NCBI RefSeq assembly: GCF_958298935.1
Contig: NC_084922.1
Span: 11,286,501-11,350,500 of the forward strand
Direction of reading: 5' to 3'
DNA from: Phragmites australis
Lineage: Eukaryota; Streptophyta; Magnoliopsida; Poales; Poaceae
DNA length: 64,000 nt
Shown here: piece after piece, positions 24,008 to 36,900 of the stretch
Position numbering within the stretch: the stretch's first letter is position 1
Layout: each line of letters starts with the position of its first letter
Translations under genes and position numbers: made by a program
The notes under the pieces: generated by a model
What the model saw: the letters and a program-made list of their open reading frames with translations, nothing else
Database searches by the model: none
What the model was told of the DNA's origin: nothing

Positions 24008-27000
24008 TTGTATGTATATATTCATATATGTTAATTTGGCTAAGTATTCCGAAATGCACTAAATAAATTTCTAAACTTCTCCGTACATTAAATTGATTCA
24101 TGTGAATTGGTTTATTGTTTTATGGTTCTTTGAGTAGAGATTTGAAATTGAATGTCTCTCAATTTCAAATATGTTCTTAGATTCTATTCAGCTCAAAAGC
24201 AATTCAAATTATTCAAGTTATATGCAATTCAATTTCAAGTTTGAATCTCGTATTTCAAATCATCGCTCCAGCATAATGTCCATTTCAGATTCAAATCCAA
24301 TTTGATTTATCTGAATCCATTTCAATTCAAACTATTCATTGAACCATCATTCATCTCAATCGAAATTCAAATACATCAAATTTGAATTGTTACAAATCCA
24401 TTCCATTTTAATACAATTCAAATACATCAATACACATCTCTCACTCTCTCATCTCTCTCACCCTCTCCCTGATCTTTCTCACCGAGTAAACACAAAGCAG
24501 CCTAAAGTCCTCTAACTCTCTCTCCTCTCCTCTGATCTTTTGCTCGGGCAGCATAAGTCCTCTCATAGCCATCACTCTCCTCTCACTCTGTGATCACTGA
24601 CCAAGGAAGCCCATGCCCTGCTCCCTCCTCCCCATACCTCTCTCCGATCACCGACCAAAAGCATTGGCCACCTCTCCCAACTCTGATCTTTCACGAGTAG
24701 GCAAAGCTCATCTTCTCCTCCTTCCTTTCCTTCACCTGCAAGCCTCCCCCATGCCATATATGCAACCACATAGCAGCAACAGCTCCCCTCTGCTTCTCTC
24801 TTCCTCACACACAAGCATCCACAACCGAGTTCACACACGCCATACACACAGCCACAACACACGCACAACAGGTAGCACACCTTCACTCCTCTTCGAGCCC
24901 CTGCAAGCACACTAAGTAGTGCCGCCAGCCGCCCTACTACTCCTCTGCACTACTCGATCATGCGCGTCGCGCCCGTGCATCCTAGCATCACCGTGTGTAT
25001 GTCGTGCCATTCCCTCAGCTGAACCGTCCTAATCTCCGTCCTGTCGTTGCCTCACCATGTGTCACGCTGTGCATAGCCGCGTAGCCCTGCCAACTGACGC
25101 CGCCCATGTGCGCGTGCTATGCTGACACCACACACGACGTCGTCGTGCCGCGCTCCGCTCCCCGCTGCCACCGTGGGCCGCCTCGAGCACAGCCGGCCAG
25201 TGTCATCACCTGCGTCGCCGCACCATCCCGGTGAGCACCGCTGCTCCCTTCACCCTCTTTACTCTTCCCTACCGAACCACCAAGCCCCGTGCCACCGCTC
25301 GGTCGCGCCCGCCTCCGGCTGCCGTCGTGTTGTCACCACATGCACCGCCGACTCGTGCCTCTATCTCGGTGCACTGAGCCGCCCGACCTCCTCCGGTGCG
25401 TCACGTTGCGTCGCACATGCCGCCTGACTATCTCACCACGCGCTACTGCCAGCTCCCATAGCTGCCGCGCTCCCTTCATCTTGCGTCGCCGGCCACCATC
25501 CCCACCGGTTCCCATCTCCTTGTCCGGATGCCCTCCAGCCGGCCTCCATCTCCCGGTAGCTTCCTCCCCCTCTCTCACTCCGGTGCACCTGCCTCTCTCC
25601 TCTTGGCTCCCCTCTCGTCTCTCCTGGCCGCCGCTTCGATCTTTCTCTCCCCCTCCAGTCTCCCTTCCTCTCTGTGAGCCTCACGCGCACGCCTGGAGAC
25701 CCAGTCGGCCTTATCCATTTGAGCCACCCCCTTCCCTAACTGTCAATGGGCCCCACCAGACCGGCCACCAGTCCACGGCTCCGGTCCATTGTGGACCAGC
25801 CATGGACACCCCCCTCGGTCCACCAACCATGGACCACGTTCACCAAACAGCCACCCACTGGTCCACCAAATCTAGTTCATCGTAGACCCACTCACAAATA
25901 TCCCCTTGGTCCATAGTTTCATGGATCGAGTCCATAGAATAGTTCCCTTTTCTATTTTTCCAGGATTTTCCTTTCCGGTAAATATTCTGAGCACCATATC
26001 TCCTCCATTTCAACTCTGATCTTGGCGATTCTTTTGCCGATATTCATCTAAAATCATAATCTATCTCCCAACCAAATCTTGTGATTTTTGGAACTTGTTT
26101 AATTTCTCGTCCGGTATTTATTTTTGTGTCGGATCATTTAACCTAGAGTTAGGTTTCGCCTTTTATTAAATAGAGTTGAGTCAGTTAGTTCAATGATTAT
26201 GTTTAGGTTACAATTATAATATAATTACATATGTTAATCTTCTTAAGTGTATGTTTAATCCTTATGTTAATTAAAGAGTAGTTTTAGAATTAGGATAAAT
26301 TAAAGAGCTAATCTTTTAATTAAATGTTTTAGAATAGATTGTTATTTCATGTTATAGTTTATGAATTAATCATGGTTTACTTAATGTAATAAGATTAATC
26401 AGTGTAATTTCTAGATAATAAATACATGTCTTTAGAATATAATTGAATAATTTAATGTTGGTAATAATTAATTGAATATCCTAGTAAATTTTAATTAATT
26501 AGTTTTAAAGAATAGTTTAGCCTAATTAATTAATTACATGTATGCTTTTAACATAGCTATGGTATCTAGCTTAATTAGAGAGGCAATTAGGTAACACTAG
26601 GTAATTAAGATTAATTAATTGATAAACTTAGTTAGTGCTATAGATTAGAATATTAATCTTGGGCACTTATAGTTTTAACCACCTGAGTTATACTTACGTA
26701 GATATGTATACATGCTCACATACATATAGACGTAAGTATCACACATACGTTTATGTATCGATACACGTGCACTCACCTACACGTAGGAATCTTAACTGGC
26801 GCTTTCTGTCAGTCATGCTAATAAACGCTCACCCAGTTGATCATGTTTGTTTAGGCTTTCTCTTAGTTTAATAAAATAGCTAGATTAACAACTTAGCCTA
26901 GTTTTTCTAGATGATTCTACTAAGCTCGATACATCAGTTTCGCTTAGCTTAGAGTTGCCGATCGTCCTTTCGCTAGGTTAGATTTCATCATTTTCCCATC

Positions 27001-28329
27001 GTTCTTTTCTTCACTTTGATGTTCCTTGGGTTTTGCTCTGGTGTTCAGTCGTTGTGCGCTTTTCATCATTAATCTGCGTAGGCTCGAAGTCAAGGATCTA
27101 AGCAAGAACGTGAGAAAGGAACTGAAGGCGAGGCCTGATGATGAAGAACCCCAGATGACTCAAGCAACAAGACCAATCTTGAATTGACCTTCATGAAGGC
27201 AAGTCCTATCTCCTTGATCATATTAAACCTATATTTTCAATTAATCTACATGATCAACTTAAAAATGGACTTATATCGCATGTATTATGTATTGCGTTTT
27301 TACAAACTGCTTGTAGTAGTTAATCCTACCAACACTTGCTATGCCATAAATGTTATCATCAAAGATACATATCACCCTAGGATTACCCGTTGTTATCTAT
27401 ATTAATAATAGACGACGTCTTGATATCTAGCATGCTTAGGATTGAATACTTCTCCTCAGAGATGTCACTTTTAAAAACACATCCCCTCGGAGATAAGATT
27501 TACTGTTATCAATGATAACTCATATACCATGAATCCTTGATGGTTCCGTGATGATTGTGAAATCCTTGATGTCGTGTGAGATATGGTGGGTGATGTGTAA
27601 AAATAGGTAAAAACTGTTTGCCTGTGGCAGGTGGAGTAGTACTCTGGATGAGGATGCTCCCGGGGGCTTGAGTTACCTATGTGGTATTCATTGTTGGAAG
27701 ATACCTGCCCTGGCCATTTAAAAACCGAGTCACTACGTCGTCATGCTTAGCCACCCCGTGCAACCATGCGTCCTGAATATGCAAGACTTGACCTCTCCTT
27801 CACCAGACTGAGTTGGGCATCATACTAGGAGGCTGAGAGCAGTGAGCAGTCAAGTGGCCATCTGTCCCTCTATTTGGAGGTTGCTAGTACCGGCTTAGGC
27901 TTAAAAAGGGATTGTCCTTCAGTACATGGACTCTGGTACTTAGGGGTAAATCTTGTAGAAAAGCTCAGCAGGAAAGGTGTTTAGAGGGTCTCGGTATGAT
28001 TTGCTCCTCCGCTTGCAATGGTTAGAGATTGAGCATATCACGTGGGTAAAGCTATATAACCTCTACCGAGTGTAAACCTACCCGAATAGCCATGTCCACG
28101 GTCATGGACATGCGACAACAGTAACTGTTTTGACTAGACTTTGGATGTGTCTTGATGAGTGAGTGTGTGGACTAGATATCCGTGTGATGAGGTTCCTGGC
28201 TCGATCTACCAGAAGCTGTGTGGTACTAGAGGTACACCAGAGGTAATGATAAGGGACTGCGGAGCGAGGTGTAGCCCTTCCTAGGACCGAAAACCCCCGG
28301 ATATAACTCGTTACTGTTTGCTAGATCTA

Positions 28330-28600
28330 AAACTGTTTGAAAAGCTTTGTTACCAGGTTACCTTGTTTTAAACTGTTTCAAAAGCTTTGTTACTACGTTA
28401 CCTTGTTAAACCATTTCAAAAGCTTTGTTACCAACTTATCCTGTTTAAACCGTTTCAAAAGCTTGTTACCTTGTTACCTTATTTTAAACCGCTTCAAAAG
28501 CTTTGTTACTAGGTTACCTTGTTTAAATTGTTTTGAAAGCTTGTTACCTTGTTTTAAATTATTTTAAAAGTTTTGTTACCAGGTTACCTTTATTTCAAAA
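28330..28600. repeat. Degenerate ~40-bp tandem repeat in the solo LTR
   Basis: About seven imperfect copies of a unit containing TTTCAAAAGCTTTGTTACCA and GGTTACCTTGTTTTAAAC, with lengths varying by a few bases. Confidence 0.75.
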
Positions 28601-29070
28601 GGTTAACAATAAAGAATATAACTAGATAGCTGTATAATATCTGCTTTACGCTTAAAACTATATCGTAAAGTCTTATCCTTAAAATATCCATTATGCATCT
28701 TTCAACCCTTTAAAGTAGTATAGGACTTGTTGAGTAACTTTCGTACTCAGTCTTGCTATTTTCAGATTGTTGAGATGGAGATCAACCTCAACACAGATGA
28801 AGTTGAACAGAAGAAGTCTAAGATCACGTCCGGACCTGAGTTGCCTGTGGCATTGGGTTGCATCGTTGTTCACTCCACTCCACTATAGGCTCTTCTGCCC
28901 TGCTGGTCTGTTGTGGATCCTTGTCCACCAGACCATCTTTTGTACCTTTTAGGTAATTATTTTATTCTATGTATGTATTGATATCATTATGTTGAATTCT
29001 ATACGTATCAGCTACTTGATCCAGGGACTGATACAGGAGGTAAGGGGAACCCGAGGTCAGGGTCCTGAGA

Positions 29071-29420
29071 ATCACCTTGACTACTGAGTCTTGTCTGTGT
29101 TGCACTATGTTACATAGAGAGGGAAATTGGCACCTCAGTGGCAAATTGCCTAGCCATGTGTCCTCCCAAAAATCTAATCTTAGAGCCATCATTGATATTA
29201 AAAGTACCATATTTGAATATGATACTCTTCACATTCATTTTTCCGACTCAGAATTGTGAGTCATCTAGTTTTCCTTCTACTTGAGAAAGAGGTTTTAGCC
29301 CCATATATTTCAATTCTTCCCACATCCCATCCTCAGTTAATAGCTTATACAACCACTTGCATAGGAGAGAGGTATTTTGGATGTCAATGTACTTAGTCCC
29401 TAATCCACTCAAATCCATGG
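29071..29420 (-). pseudogene. LINE ORF2 fragment between two LTR insertions
   Basis: In coding direction from 29420: a short GLGTKY..IQNTSLLCKWLYKLL block, LKYMGLKPLSQVE, then a block ending FWEDTWLGNLPLRCQFPSLC and NIVQHRQDSVVKV. These are the conserved segments just after the reverse transcriptase of plant LINEs. The left side joins in phase to 23773 and the right side to 35829 when the two LTR insertions are ignored. One internal stop is present. Confidence 0.8.
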
Positions 29421-30955
29421 TGTTGAGAAAATGGCCCCATTAGGTAATCATTGTGATTTTTTATGATTAATAATAACATAGTCAATGAGACTAATATGTT
29501 TATCAAGAATATATATTAGCAGGTCTTATGGATGCACTACATGAAGAAGCCACCGTAGCCGGGACAAAGTTTTATTGAATTGGAGAAGTCCCAGGAGAAA
29601 TGAACTCACCGGATGGTCCGAAACTCTGGGTGCTGAACTCACCGGAGCATATTTGGCAAAAGGGAGAGAGGCCTGAAGACCTCACTGGATGGTTCGGTGA
29701 TAAGAGAAGATACACGCCGGATCATTTGTCCAGAGAAGGTTGCAGCCATTGAAGTTGAAGATCAAAGCACCGGATGATCTGGTGATCAAAGTGTTGCACA
29801 CACCGGATAATGAACAGTGCAAAGAGGCAAAACGAAGTTCAACGCATCAAATGGTCCGTGATGAAGGTTGTGCACATCGGAGCATTATTTCTAGAGAGGG
29901 TTGCATTGGCTCGGTTGGCTGAAGTCAACTCACCGGATAGTCCGGTGATGAAGTGATGTGCACCGGATGCTTACACCAGAGCAATTTACACAGAGAAAAA
30001 GGAAAGACTCGGATGGCTCATGATAACTCACCGGATAGTCTGGTGATAGAGATGAAGTATACACCGGAGTGTTCGGTGCTCACATGCCGGATGGTCCGAT
30101 GTTAGCATTATTGTTCTTACCAGATCACCCGGTGTTAACAACTTTTCTGAGTCATTGGGTTAACAGCTAGTGCGCGGGTTTGAGGCTATAAATAACCCTC
30201 CACTTAGTCATTTGAAGTTGTGGTATGCTGCTGGAATCCAAAGAAGATTATATACACTTGAGAAGATATCCAAGCCACTAAAGTGCTTAAAGTGATTATC
30301 CAAGGCGATTAAGCACAAGAGTAATGAGTGATTGGTGTTTATAGGCCTAAAGAGAGTGTTGCTAGGTGATTGCTGCCTAGAGAGTGGATCAAGGAGTGTT
30401 CCAATCTTGTACCAAGTGGTGCGCCGGCACCTTGGAGTTTTGGTGACTCGCCGACAAGCTTGTTGACTCTCTGACTTGGTGTGGAGTGATGGCAAGATAT
30501 TTGTGCAGGGACGCGGAGACTCTTGCCTTGGTGGCTCAAGCTCTGAAGTGATGGCGACAAGGAACCGGAAGAGAGGCTAGTGGTGATACCTTACCTTGAT
30601 GGCTCATCCGGGTGGATGCCTTATCTTTATATTTGATGCCTCAAGAGCCGTGACTGGGTGCTGACCGGGAGCATATCCTTTGTGGAGCTCCAACGTAGAC
30701 TAGTGGTGACATTCATGCCATCGATACCATTAGAAAAAATCCCTTGTGTTGAGTTTTCTCTTTCTACCTTATTTACGTTTCCGCATTTACATTCTTGCAA
30801 TTTACCTTCTTAGATAGATTACAAGTGTTTTGATTGGTAGAGTAGATACACTAGATAAACCTAAAGCACATCTAGATATAATTTGATATAGGTTTATCTT
30901 GTGTTATTTTTAGAGTCGTAATTCACCCCCTCTTAGGACGTCACCGATCCCTTCA
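29421..30955 (+). repeat. 5' LTR of the Sirevirus-type element
   Basis: Starts TGTTGAGAAAATGG and ends CGATCCCTTCA. A TATA box, CTATAAATA, lies at 30187-30195 and is preceded by a series of CACCGGATAGTCCGGTG-like palindromes between about 29605 and 30130. Confidence 0.85.
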
Positions 30956-30957
30956 AT

Positions 30958-30969
30958 ATGTATCAGAGC
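30958..30969 (+). promoter_or_regulatory. Primer binding site (tRNA-iMet)
   Basis: ATGTATCAGAGC begins two bases after the 5' LTR. It differs at one position from TGGTATCAGAGC, the usual complement of the initiator-methionine tRNA 3' end used by plant Copia elements. Confidence 0.75.
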
Positions 30970-31095
30970 AAGGACTCACATCTAGCTCTACAATTTGTGT
31001 TAGAGATTCATACAGTTCACAAGGTTTCACCATTTCAAGTGGTATTTGAGCCTTAGTCTCATTATGATCGGTTAAGCTTCACCACCTAGTGAGTT

Positions 31096-33070
31096 ATGAC
31101 GTTTGGGGTTGAGATGGATTCCCATAGTGCTCTATTTTTCGATGGCATAAGTTTCTCCCCGGTGAAAAATTCTAATGACTTGTTGTTTTCAAGTCCGAGG
31201 GTTAGATGTTTGGAGAGTCACCGAGAATGGGATGAGACCTCGCATCACCAACAAGGAGAGACAATTAGATACATTGGCCAAGAGTATCATTTTATCATCT
31301 ATATGTGTTGATGCATTTAATCGTGTTTATTCTCTCACCAATGCACATGATATTTGGGTTAGTCTTATTGAAATACATGAAGGCACAAAGGATGTGAGAA
31401 ATGAGTAATATCATGTGCTTGTTACTAAGCTCAATGGCATCAAGCAACTACCCCATGAAAATGCTAATGATATGTATTCTCGTTTGAATATTCTTGTTAA
31501 TGAGATCAACAAATTAGGTTTGACGCCAATTGAAGATGATCAAGTGGTGAGAAGAATACTTCAAGCTCTTCTTCCGAAGTACAAGTTGATAGTGTCCCTC
31601 ATCTACGATAACAATGACATTAAAAAGATGACTCCAAGTCAAGTGCTCGGCAAGATCACCGCTCATGAGATGATAATGAATATAGGGGTGGAAACTTCTT
31701 CCTCATATGACACCAAGAACCTTGCTCTCACAAGCATGCAAACTCAATGCCAACATATGAAGGCAAGAATGAGGAGATAAGAGCAAGAGTCAAGCTCAAG
31801 CGAAGATGATGGTCATCAAGATGAAGAGAGCTATGAAGAGGATGATCAAAGCACATCAAGTGGTGAAGAAATTGATCCTCAGTTGTCCAAGCTCTTCTCA
31901 AAGATAGAGAAGAATATGAGGAGTATCAATGTTAAGATTGATCATCCTATCTCCATTGAAGATTTGGTCAACACAATTGATCATATTAAGAAAGAGAAGA
32001 AGACCAAGATCAAGAATACTGAGACAAGAGGAAGAGCCAAGGTATTTGCTAGCATAGAAAGATGAGTGCGTGATGATGAAGATACAAGCTCAAGTGATGA
32101 GAGCACCACCATCCATTCCTCCAAGAGGAGCTCTTTCTCAAGGTCGTCATCACACAAGTCGTCATCACGCAAGTCATCTCACAAGTGCCTTGTGACCAAA
32201 GGTATGGATAGAGATGTAAGTAGTGATGAATTTGATGATGATTCTTCTTCCTATGATGAACTCCTTCATTTGATCAATGAGAAACAAAGGGTCCTTAAGA
32301 AACAACCAAAAGAGGTTAAGAAATTCAATGCACTTAATGATATTTATGCTACCTTTGTTTCTAATTATGAACAATTATTATGCAAATTCAATTTGCTAAA
32401 CAATGAGTATGAAGAGTTTAAAGCTAAATTTGAGTGCATTGAATCTCAAACTAAGGTCGCTTTGAAGCAATCTACATCTCTATTTAATTTCAAGCCTAAG
32501 GTAGATGTTTCTATTTCTTACAATGATTTAATTGATATATCATGCTCACCCCTTTGTAATGAGAAATACATTGAGAATGTTTTTATAGAATCATCTGACA
32601 ATCTCATTGCACAAGAGAATGATGAGTTTAAGAAAGAAGTGGAGAAGCTAAAGAAGAACTTTTCTAGTTTAAACGGTAAAGGACATGTCCAACCTCCTCA
32701 AGATAACTGTGCTTCCATGGTGAAGAAGCTTGCGGAGGGGTCCACCGTGACATATATGATTCAAATGCCATCAAGAATACCACAAATCCTTCCAATATAA
32801 ATAAGTGAAGAAGAAGACCAAGGAGAGGAAGAAGATAACGAACCTCTCCAATAAGACCTCTAACCTCTACACCAAGCCTAACTACAAAATCAAAACCAAG
32901 AGCAACCACTACAAGATCAAAAAAAAAAGGAAAATAGTAAGGTGGTTGCACATATGGTTGGAGGAAAGGATTGGAAGTGGAACTAACCCATTTGGGTGCC
33001 CAAGAAATTCATCATCAATATGAAGGGGTCCTGATCGGTTTGGGTTCCAAAGAAGACATGAAGCACAAGT
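31096..33070 (+). pseudogene. Sirevirus gag-like gene, broken
   Basis: Gag coats the retrotransposon RNA in virus-like particles. Pieces in order: FDGISFSPV near 31138; ITNKERQLDTLAKSII near 31240 in another frame; the main gag core at 31415-31780 (VTKLNGIKQLPHENANDMYS, ILQALLPKYKLIVSLIYD, and MTPSQVLGKITAHEM); acidic and serine-rich segments at 31780-32250; a coiled, lysine/glutamate-rich segment at 32270-32700; and, near 32945-33060, VVAHMVGGKDWKWN, IWVPKKFI and VWVPKKT, the characteristic Sirevirus gag tail. Stops at 31407-31409, 31778-31780 and 32063-32065 and frameshifts disrupt it. The element stops coding here; no pol follows. Confidence 0.75.
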
Positions 33071-33518
33071 CGGCTTTGGGATTTGGAGGCTTAGCTTACA
33101 GAATGAAGTGGAGATTAAAGCAAAGAAGCCAATTATATAAGATGGGCGCATTGATGAAGATCATGTTCATCACATACCCAAATCCCATCCAAAGGTAAAA
33201 GAGATAAATGGTAGCTACACTTATGTTCATGCGTTTTATTTTTCATCTAGCTCATTTGTCTTGTCTAGGATTGCATATGCTTATTTCAATTTATTGCAAT
33301 GCCTAGTTTAGGTTTTCATATGGTATGTTGCTTGTGTTTGTCTCTAACCCATGAGCAACCTACATGGTTTATTAGTTGTAGGTTCATTTCTTAGTACTAA
33401 TTTTTACAATTGGTATCTTTCATGTGTCATGATCTAATCTATAGGATAAATCATCATTGTTATCAATAACAAGTGAATATATATCTCACAAGTATTCAAC
33501 ACTTGTATGTACGCATTT

Positions 33519-34325
33519 AGAGGGAGTATGTCCTATAGATTATGATTTCGAGACTAATATGTGTTTCTAGTGATATCTTTTATAGTCTCATGGAGCAATC
33601 AACATATCCCTAGAGGTACCCAATGCTTAAATTCTTTAATTGATATCATTGTCAAATCTTTTCTTTATTTAAGCTACCTCCATGCATAATATAGCTTAAA
33701 TTTCCTATCTTGATATATTGTCTAGTTGTGTATATTTTTTTTTCTCATCATATATATGCACACATATAGAGGGAGTTTAGACTATATTATGTGAGTTTCA
33801 TAAATTATGATCTATGTACTTTCATAGACTACAATTGGTATTATTCATCTGTAGTGATATCGATACAATTGGTATCCTTTTATTGGATCATGATTTGTGA
33901 AGCTCTCTCCCATGTGATCTAATATTTTTCTCTTGAGTTTATCATGTGTTTATAGTCTTTTTTGGGAGATTGTTGACAAAGAGGGAGAAGTTTGACGACT
34001 AAAGCAAAATGAAAGTAAGATGAATAATGTGAGGAGATTGTAGAAACAAGCAAAATATCTAGGAATACCGAAGTTGACAAAGGGAGAGAAGAAAATATGC
34101 TAGGCGCCTAGATTGACAAAAGAGAAGCTCTTACATAGGTCATTCAAGGGAGATAGTGACAATGGAGAAATGGAGAGCCATAACAAAGGGGGACTAAGTG
34201 GTAAGAACATGCATCTAAGTAATGTGGTAAGACTTTGTGCTCACTTATGATCTTTACTTTTGATATCATTTATTATTTACCACTTGCTTTGGTTGTGTTG
34301 TCATCAATCACCAAAAAGGAGGAGA
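33519..34325 (+). promoter_or_regulatory. Series of polypurine tracts before the 3' LTR
   Basis: Purine runs occur at about 33519-33526, 33768-33775, 33978-33990, 34078-34095 and 34184-34193, and finally AAAAAGGAGGAGA at 34313-34325 directly before the 3' LTR. The last is the functional PPT position for plus-strand priming; multiple upstream PPTs are a described feature of Sireviruses. Confidence 0.65.
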
Positions 34326-34326
34326 T

Positions 34327-35828
34327 TGTAGCAAAAATAGCCCCTATTAGGTCATGATTGTGATTTTAGTGATTAATGACAACATAGTCAATGGGACTAA
34401 CATGTTTGTCAAGAATATATATTATTAGGTCTCATGGATGCAATATATGAAGAAGTCACCGCAGCCGGGACAAAGTTTTATTGAATTGGAGAAGTCCTAG
34501 GAAAAATAAAGTCACCAGATGGTCCGGTACTCTGGGTGTTAAACTCACTGGAGCATATTTGGCAAAAGGGAGAGAGGCCTGAAGACCTCACCGGAAGATC
34601 TAGTGATTAGAGAAGATACACACCGTAGTATTTTATCCAGAGAAGGTTGCAGCCATTGAAATTGAAGATCATGGTCCGGTGATCAAAGTATTACACACAC
34701 TGGACAATGAACAATGCAAAGAGACAGAATGAAGTTTAAAACATCAGATGGTTCGATGATGAAGGTTGTGCACACCGGAGCATTATTTCCAAAGAGGGTT
34801 GCATTGGCTTGATTGGCTGAAGTCAACTCATCGGATAGTCCGGTGATAGAGATGAAGTATACACTAGAGTATTTGGTGTTCACAGAGACTTGAGTAGGGT
34901 TCCAACGGCTAGTTTGTGAGAGTGTACTCACCGGATGATCTGGTATTGTTACTATTATTCTCACTGGATCATCCAGTGTTAACAACTTTTCTGAGCTGTT
35001 AGGTTAATGACTAGTGCGCGGGTTTGAGGCTATAAATACCCCTTCACTCAGTCATTTGAAGCTGTGGCATGCTGCTGAAGTCCAGAGAAGTTCATGTACA
35101 CCTGAGAAGATATCCAATCCACCAAAGTGCTTAGAGTGATTATCCAAGGTGATTAAGCACAAGATTAGTAAGTGATTAGTGCTTATAGGCCTAGAGAGAG
35201 TGTTGCTAGGTGATTGCTGCTTAGAAAGTGGATCACGGAGTGATCAAACCTTGTACCAAGTGGAACATCGACACCTTGGAGTGTTGGTGACTCGCCGACA
35301 AGCTTGTTGACCCTCCGACTTCGTGTGGAGCGGCAGCAAGGAGTTTGTGCGGGGATGCAGATACTCTTTACTTAGTGGCTCAAGCTCTGAAGTGATCACG
35401 GTGGCAAGGAATCGAAAGAGAGGCTAGTGGTGAGACCTTACTTTGGTGGCTTGATGGCTCATCCGGGTGGAGGTCTTATCTTTGTGACTTGGTGGCTCAA
35501 GAGCTATGACCAGGTGCCGATCGGGAGCATATCCTTTGTGGAGCTCCAATGTGGACTAGGGGTGGTATTTATGTCATCGATACCATAGGAAAAATCTCTT
35601 GTACCGAGTTTGCTCTCTCTACCTTATTTACGTTTCCGCATTTATATTATTGCATTTTACCTTCTTAGATAGGTTGCAAGTGCTTTTATCGGTAGAGTAG
35701 ACACACTAGATAAACCTAGAGCACATATAGATAAAATTTGATATAGGTTTATCTTGTATTATTTTTGGAGCCAAAATAGTTCTAAGTGTCCTAATTCACC
35801 ACCTCTTAGGACGTCACCGATCCATTCA
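34327..35828 (+). repeat. 3' LTR of the Sirevirus-type element
   Basis: Starts TGTAGCAAAAATAG and ends CGATCCATTCA, aligning with the 5' LTR along its length. It has a TATA box at 35030-35038 and fewer intact CCGGA..TCCGG palindromes than the 5' copy. Confidence 0.85.
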
Positions 35829-36113
35829 CTTGGGCTTACACAGGACTTTTAATGTTGCCAAGCGGTATTCCTTTTTTTTTACCATCACTTTGCCAATAGA
35901 ATCTTGATAAAAAATAATCAATGTTTTTAAGACTCCGTGAGGGATTTGATAGAAAAACATCATATATGTGGGTAGTCTACTAAAAACTAAGTTAATAAGT
36001 ACTAATCTACCTCCTGTAGATAGGTACTTGGCTTGCCAGCTACTCAGTCTTTTTTCGATTAGTCCCTCAACTCCTTTCTAGTCAATGTTTCTTAGTTTTT
36101 GGTAGTGAATCGG
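35829..36113 (-). pseudogene. LINE ORF2 fragment, reverse transcriptase C-end
   Basis: In coding direction from 36113: IHYQKLRNIDWKGVEGLIEK, LSSWQAKYLSTGGRLVLI and LPTYMMFFYQIPHG. These are the standard thumb-region blocks that follow the YADD box of plant LINE reverse transcriptase. It ends at the TSD of the Sirevirus-type element and resumes in phase at 29420. Confidence 0.8.
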
Positions 36114-36900
36114 CAGGGATGAAAATGATCAGAAATGATCTAAAAATGTTTTAAATCACTTTCACTTTCATATTTGTTCTCGGAAAATCAAAATCGAAAA
36201 CGATAATGTCATAAACAATTACAATATCGGAGATATCAGAAACTTTAGAAACAAAGCTATTGGAACACAAACATGTCGATTACGGTCGGGAACCGATAGT
36301 TTAGATCGGAAACACCACCCCGTAGAATATGACTCAAATATCAAGTGTCCACACAATCATCCAAATACGATTAAGTCTTAACTCGACCATACAACGACAT
36401 AACTAATAATTCGTCCATACAATGAAACTATTCTTAACTTGAGTACTCAAATAAGTCTTAACTTGACCATATAAAATACAATATATTCACACTAGATAAT
36501 TTATAATTCATTCAGTATATTTGTACCACAATGCAAACTATTTCATAAGTACCACAAAATGTACTACAACATAAAAATTACAAAGAACCCATCTAGTATA
36601 TATATAAAAAATATATAAAATGACTAGGGTGTAACTAACCATCTTACTATTTTAAGACCTCTTGCTTGGTATGGAGTCGAGGCCTACAAAAACTAGAATG
36701 GGCTCGGAGTTTACACCGGAATTTTCGGTGAAATATGGTATTTTGAAAATATGATCAGAAATCAGGCTATATTGTTTTTGTATTCGTCGGCTCGGAATCG
36801 ATCCGATTTTATATAAGTTGTAGAGAAATCAGAAACGATCGAGAAAAACTAGAAAATGATACTGATTGGTTCGGGTTTTACCGTTCCGTTTTCATCCCTA
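36114..36900. mobile_element. hAT-type non-autonomous element
   Basis: 787 bp with termini CAGGGATGAAAA (36114) and, inward from 36900, TAGGGATGAAAA. The flanking 8-bp repeats are TGAATCGG (36106-36113) and TGAATCAG (36901-36908), one mismatch; 8 bp is the hAT duplication length. The interior is AT-rich and non-coding, with ATCAGAAA/GATCGAGAAA repeats near both ends. It interrupts the LINE reverse transcriptase gene. Confidence 0.88.

Larger units (their letters stand above)
29421..35828 (+). mobile_element. Non-autonomous Sirevirus-type LTR retrotransposon
   Basis: Two LTRs (29421-30955 and 34327-35828) bound an internal region of about 3.4 kb that codes only for a gag-like protein; no protease, integrase, reverse transcriptase or RNase H is present. 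The 5-bp flanks are CATGG (29416-29420) and CTTGG (35829-35833), one mismatch. Hallmarks of Sireviruses (plant Copia genus) are visible: CACCGGA..TCCGGTG palindromic motifs in the LTRs, several polypurine tracts before the 3' LTR, and gag with IWVPK and VWVPK motifs at its C-terminal end. By eye the LTRs differ at many positions, so the insertion is not recent. Confidence 0.85.

Noticed and set aside
25119..25885. Long plus-strand frames rich in Pro, Ser and Arg
   Set aside because: GC- and CT-rich interior of the long solo LTR; overlapping frames on both strands and no domain.
28962..29210. 82-codon minus-strand frame with FWEDTWLGN
   Set aside because: Chimeric: its first part is LINE and the later part is solo-LTR sequence across the junction at 29070, so not one gene.
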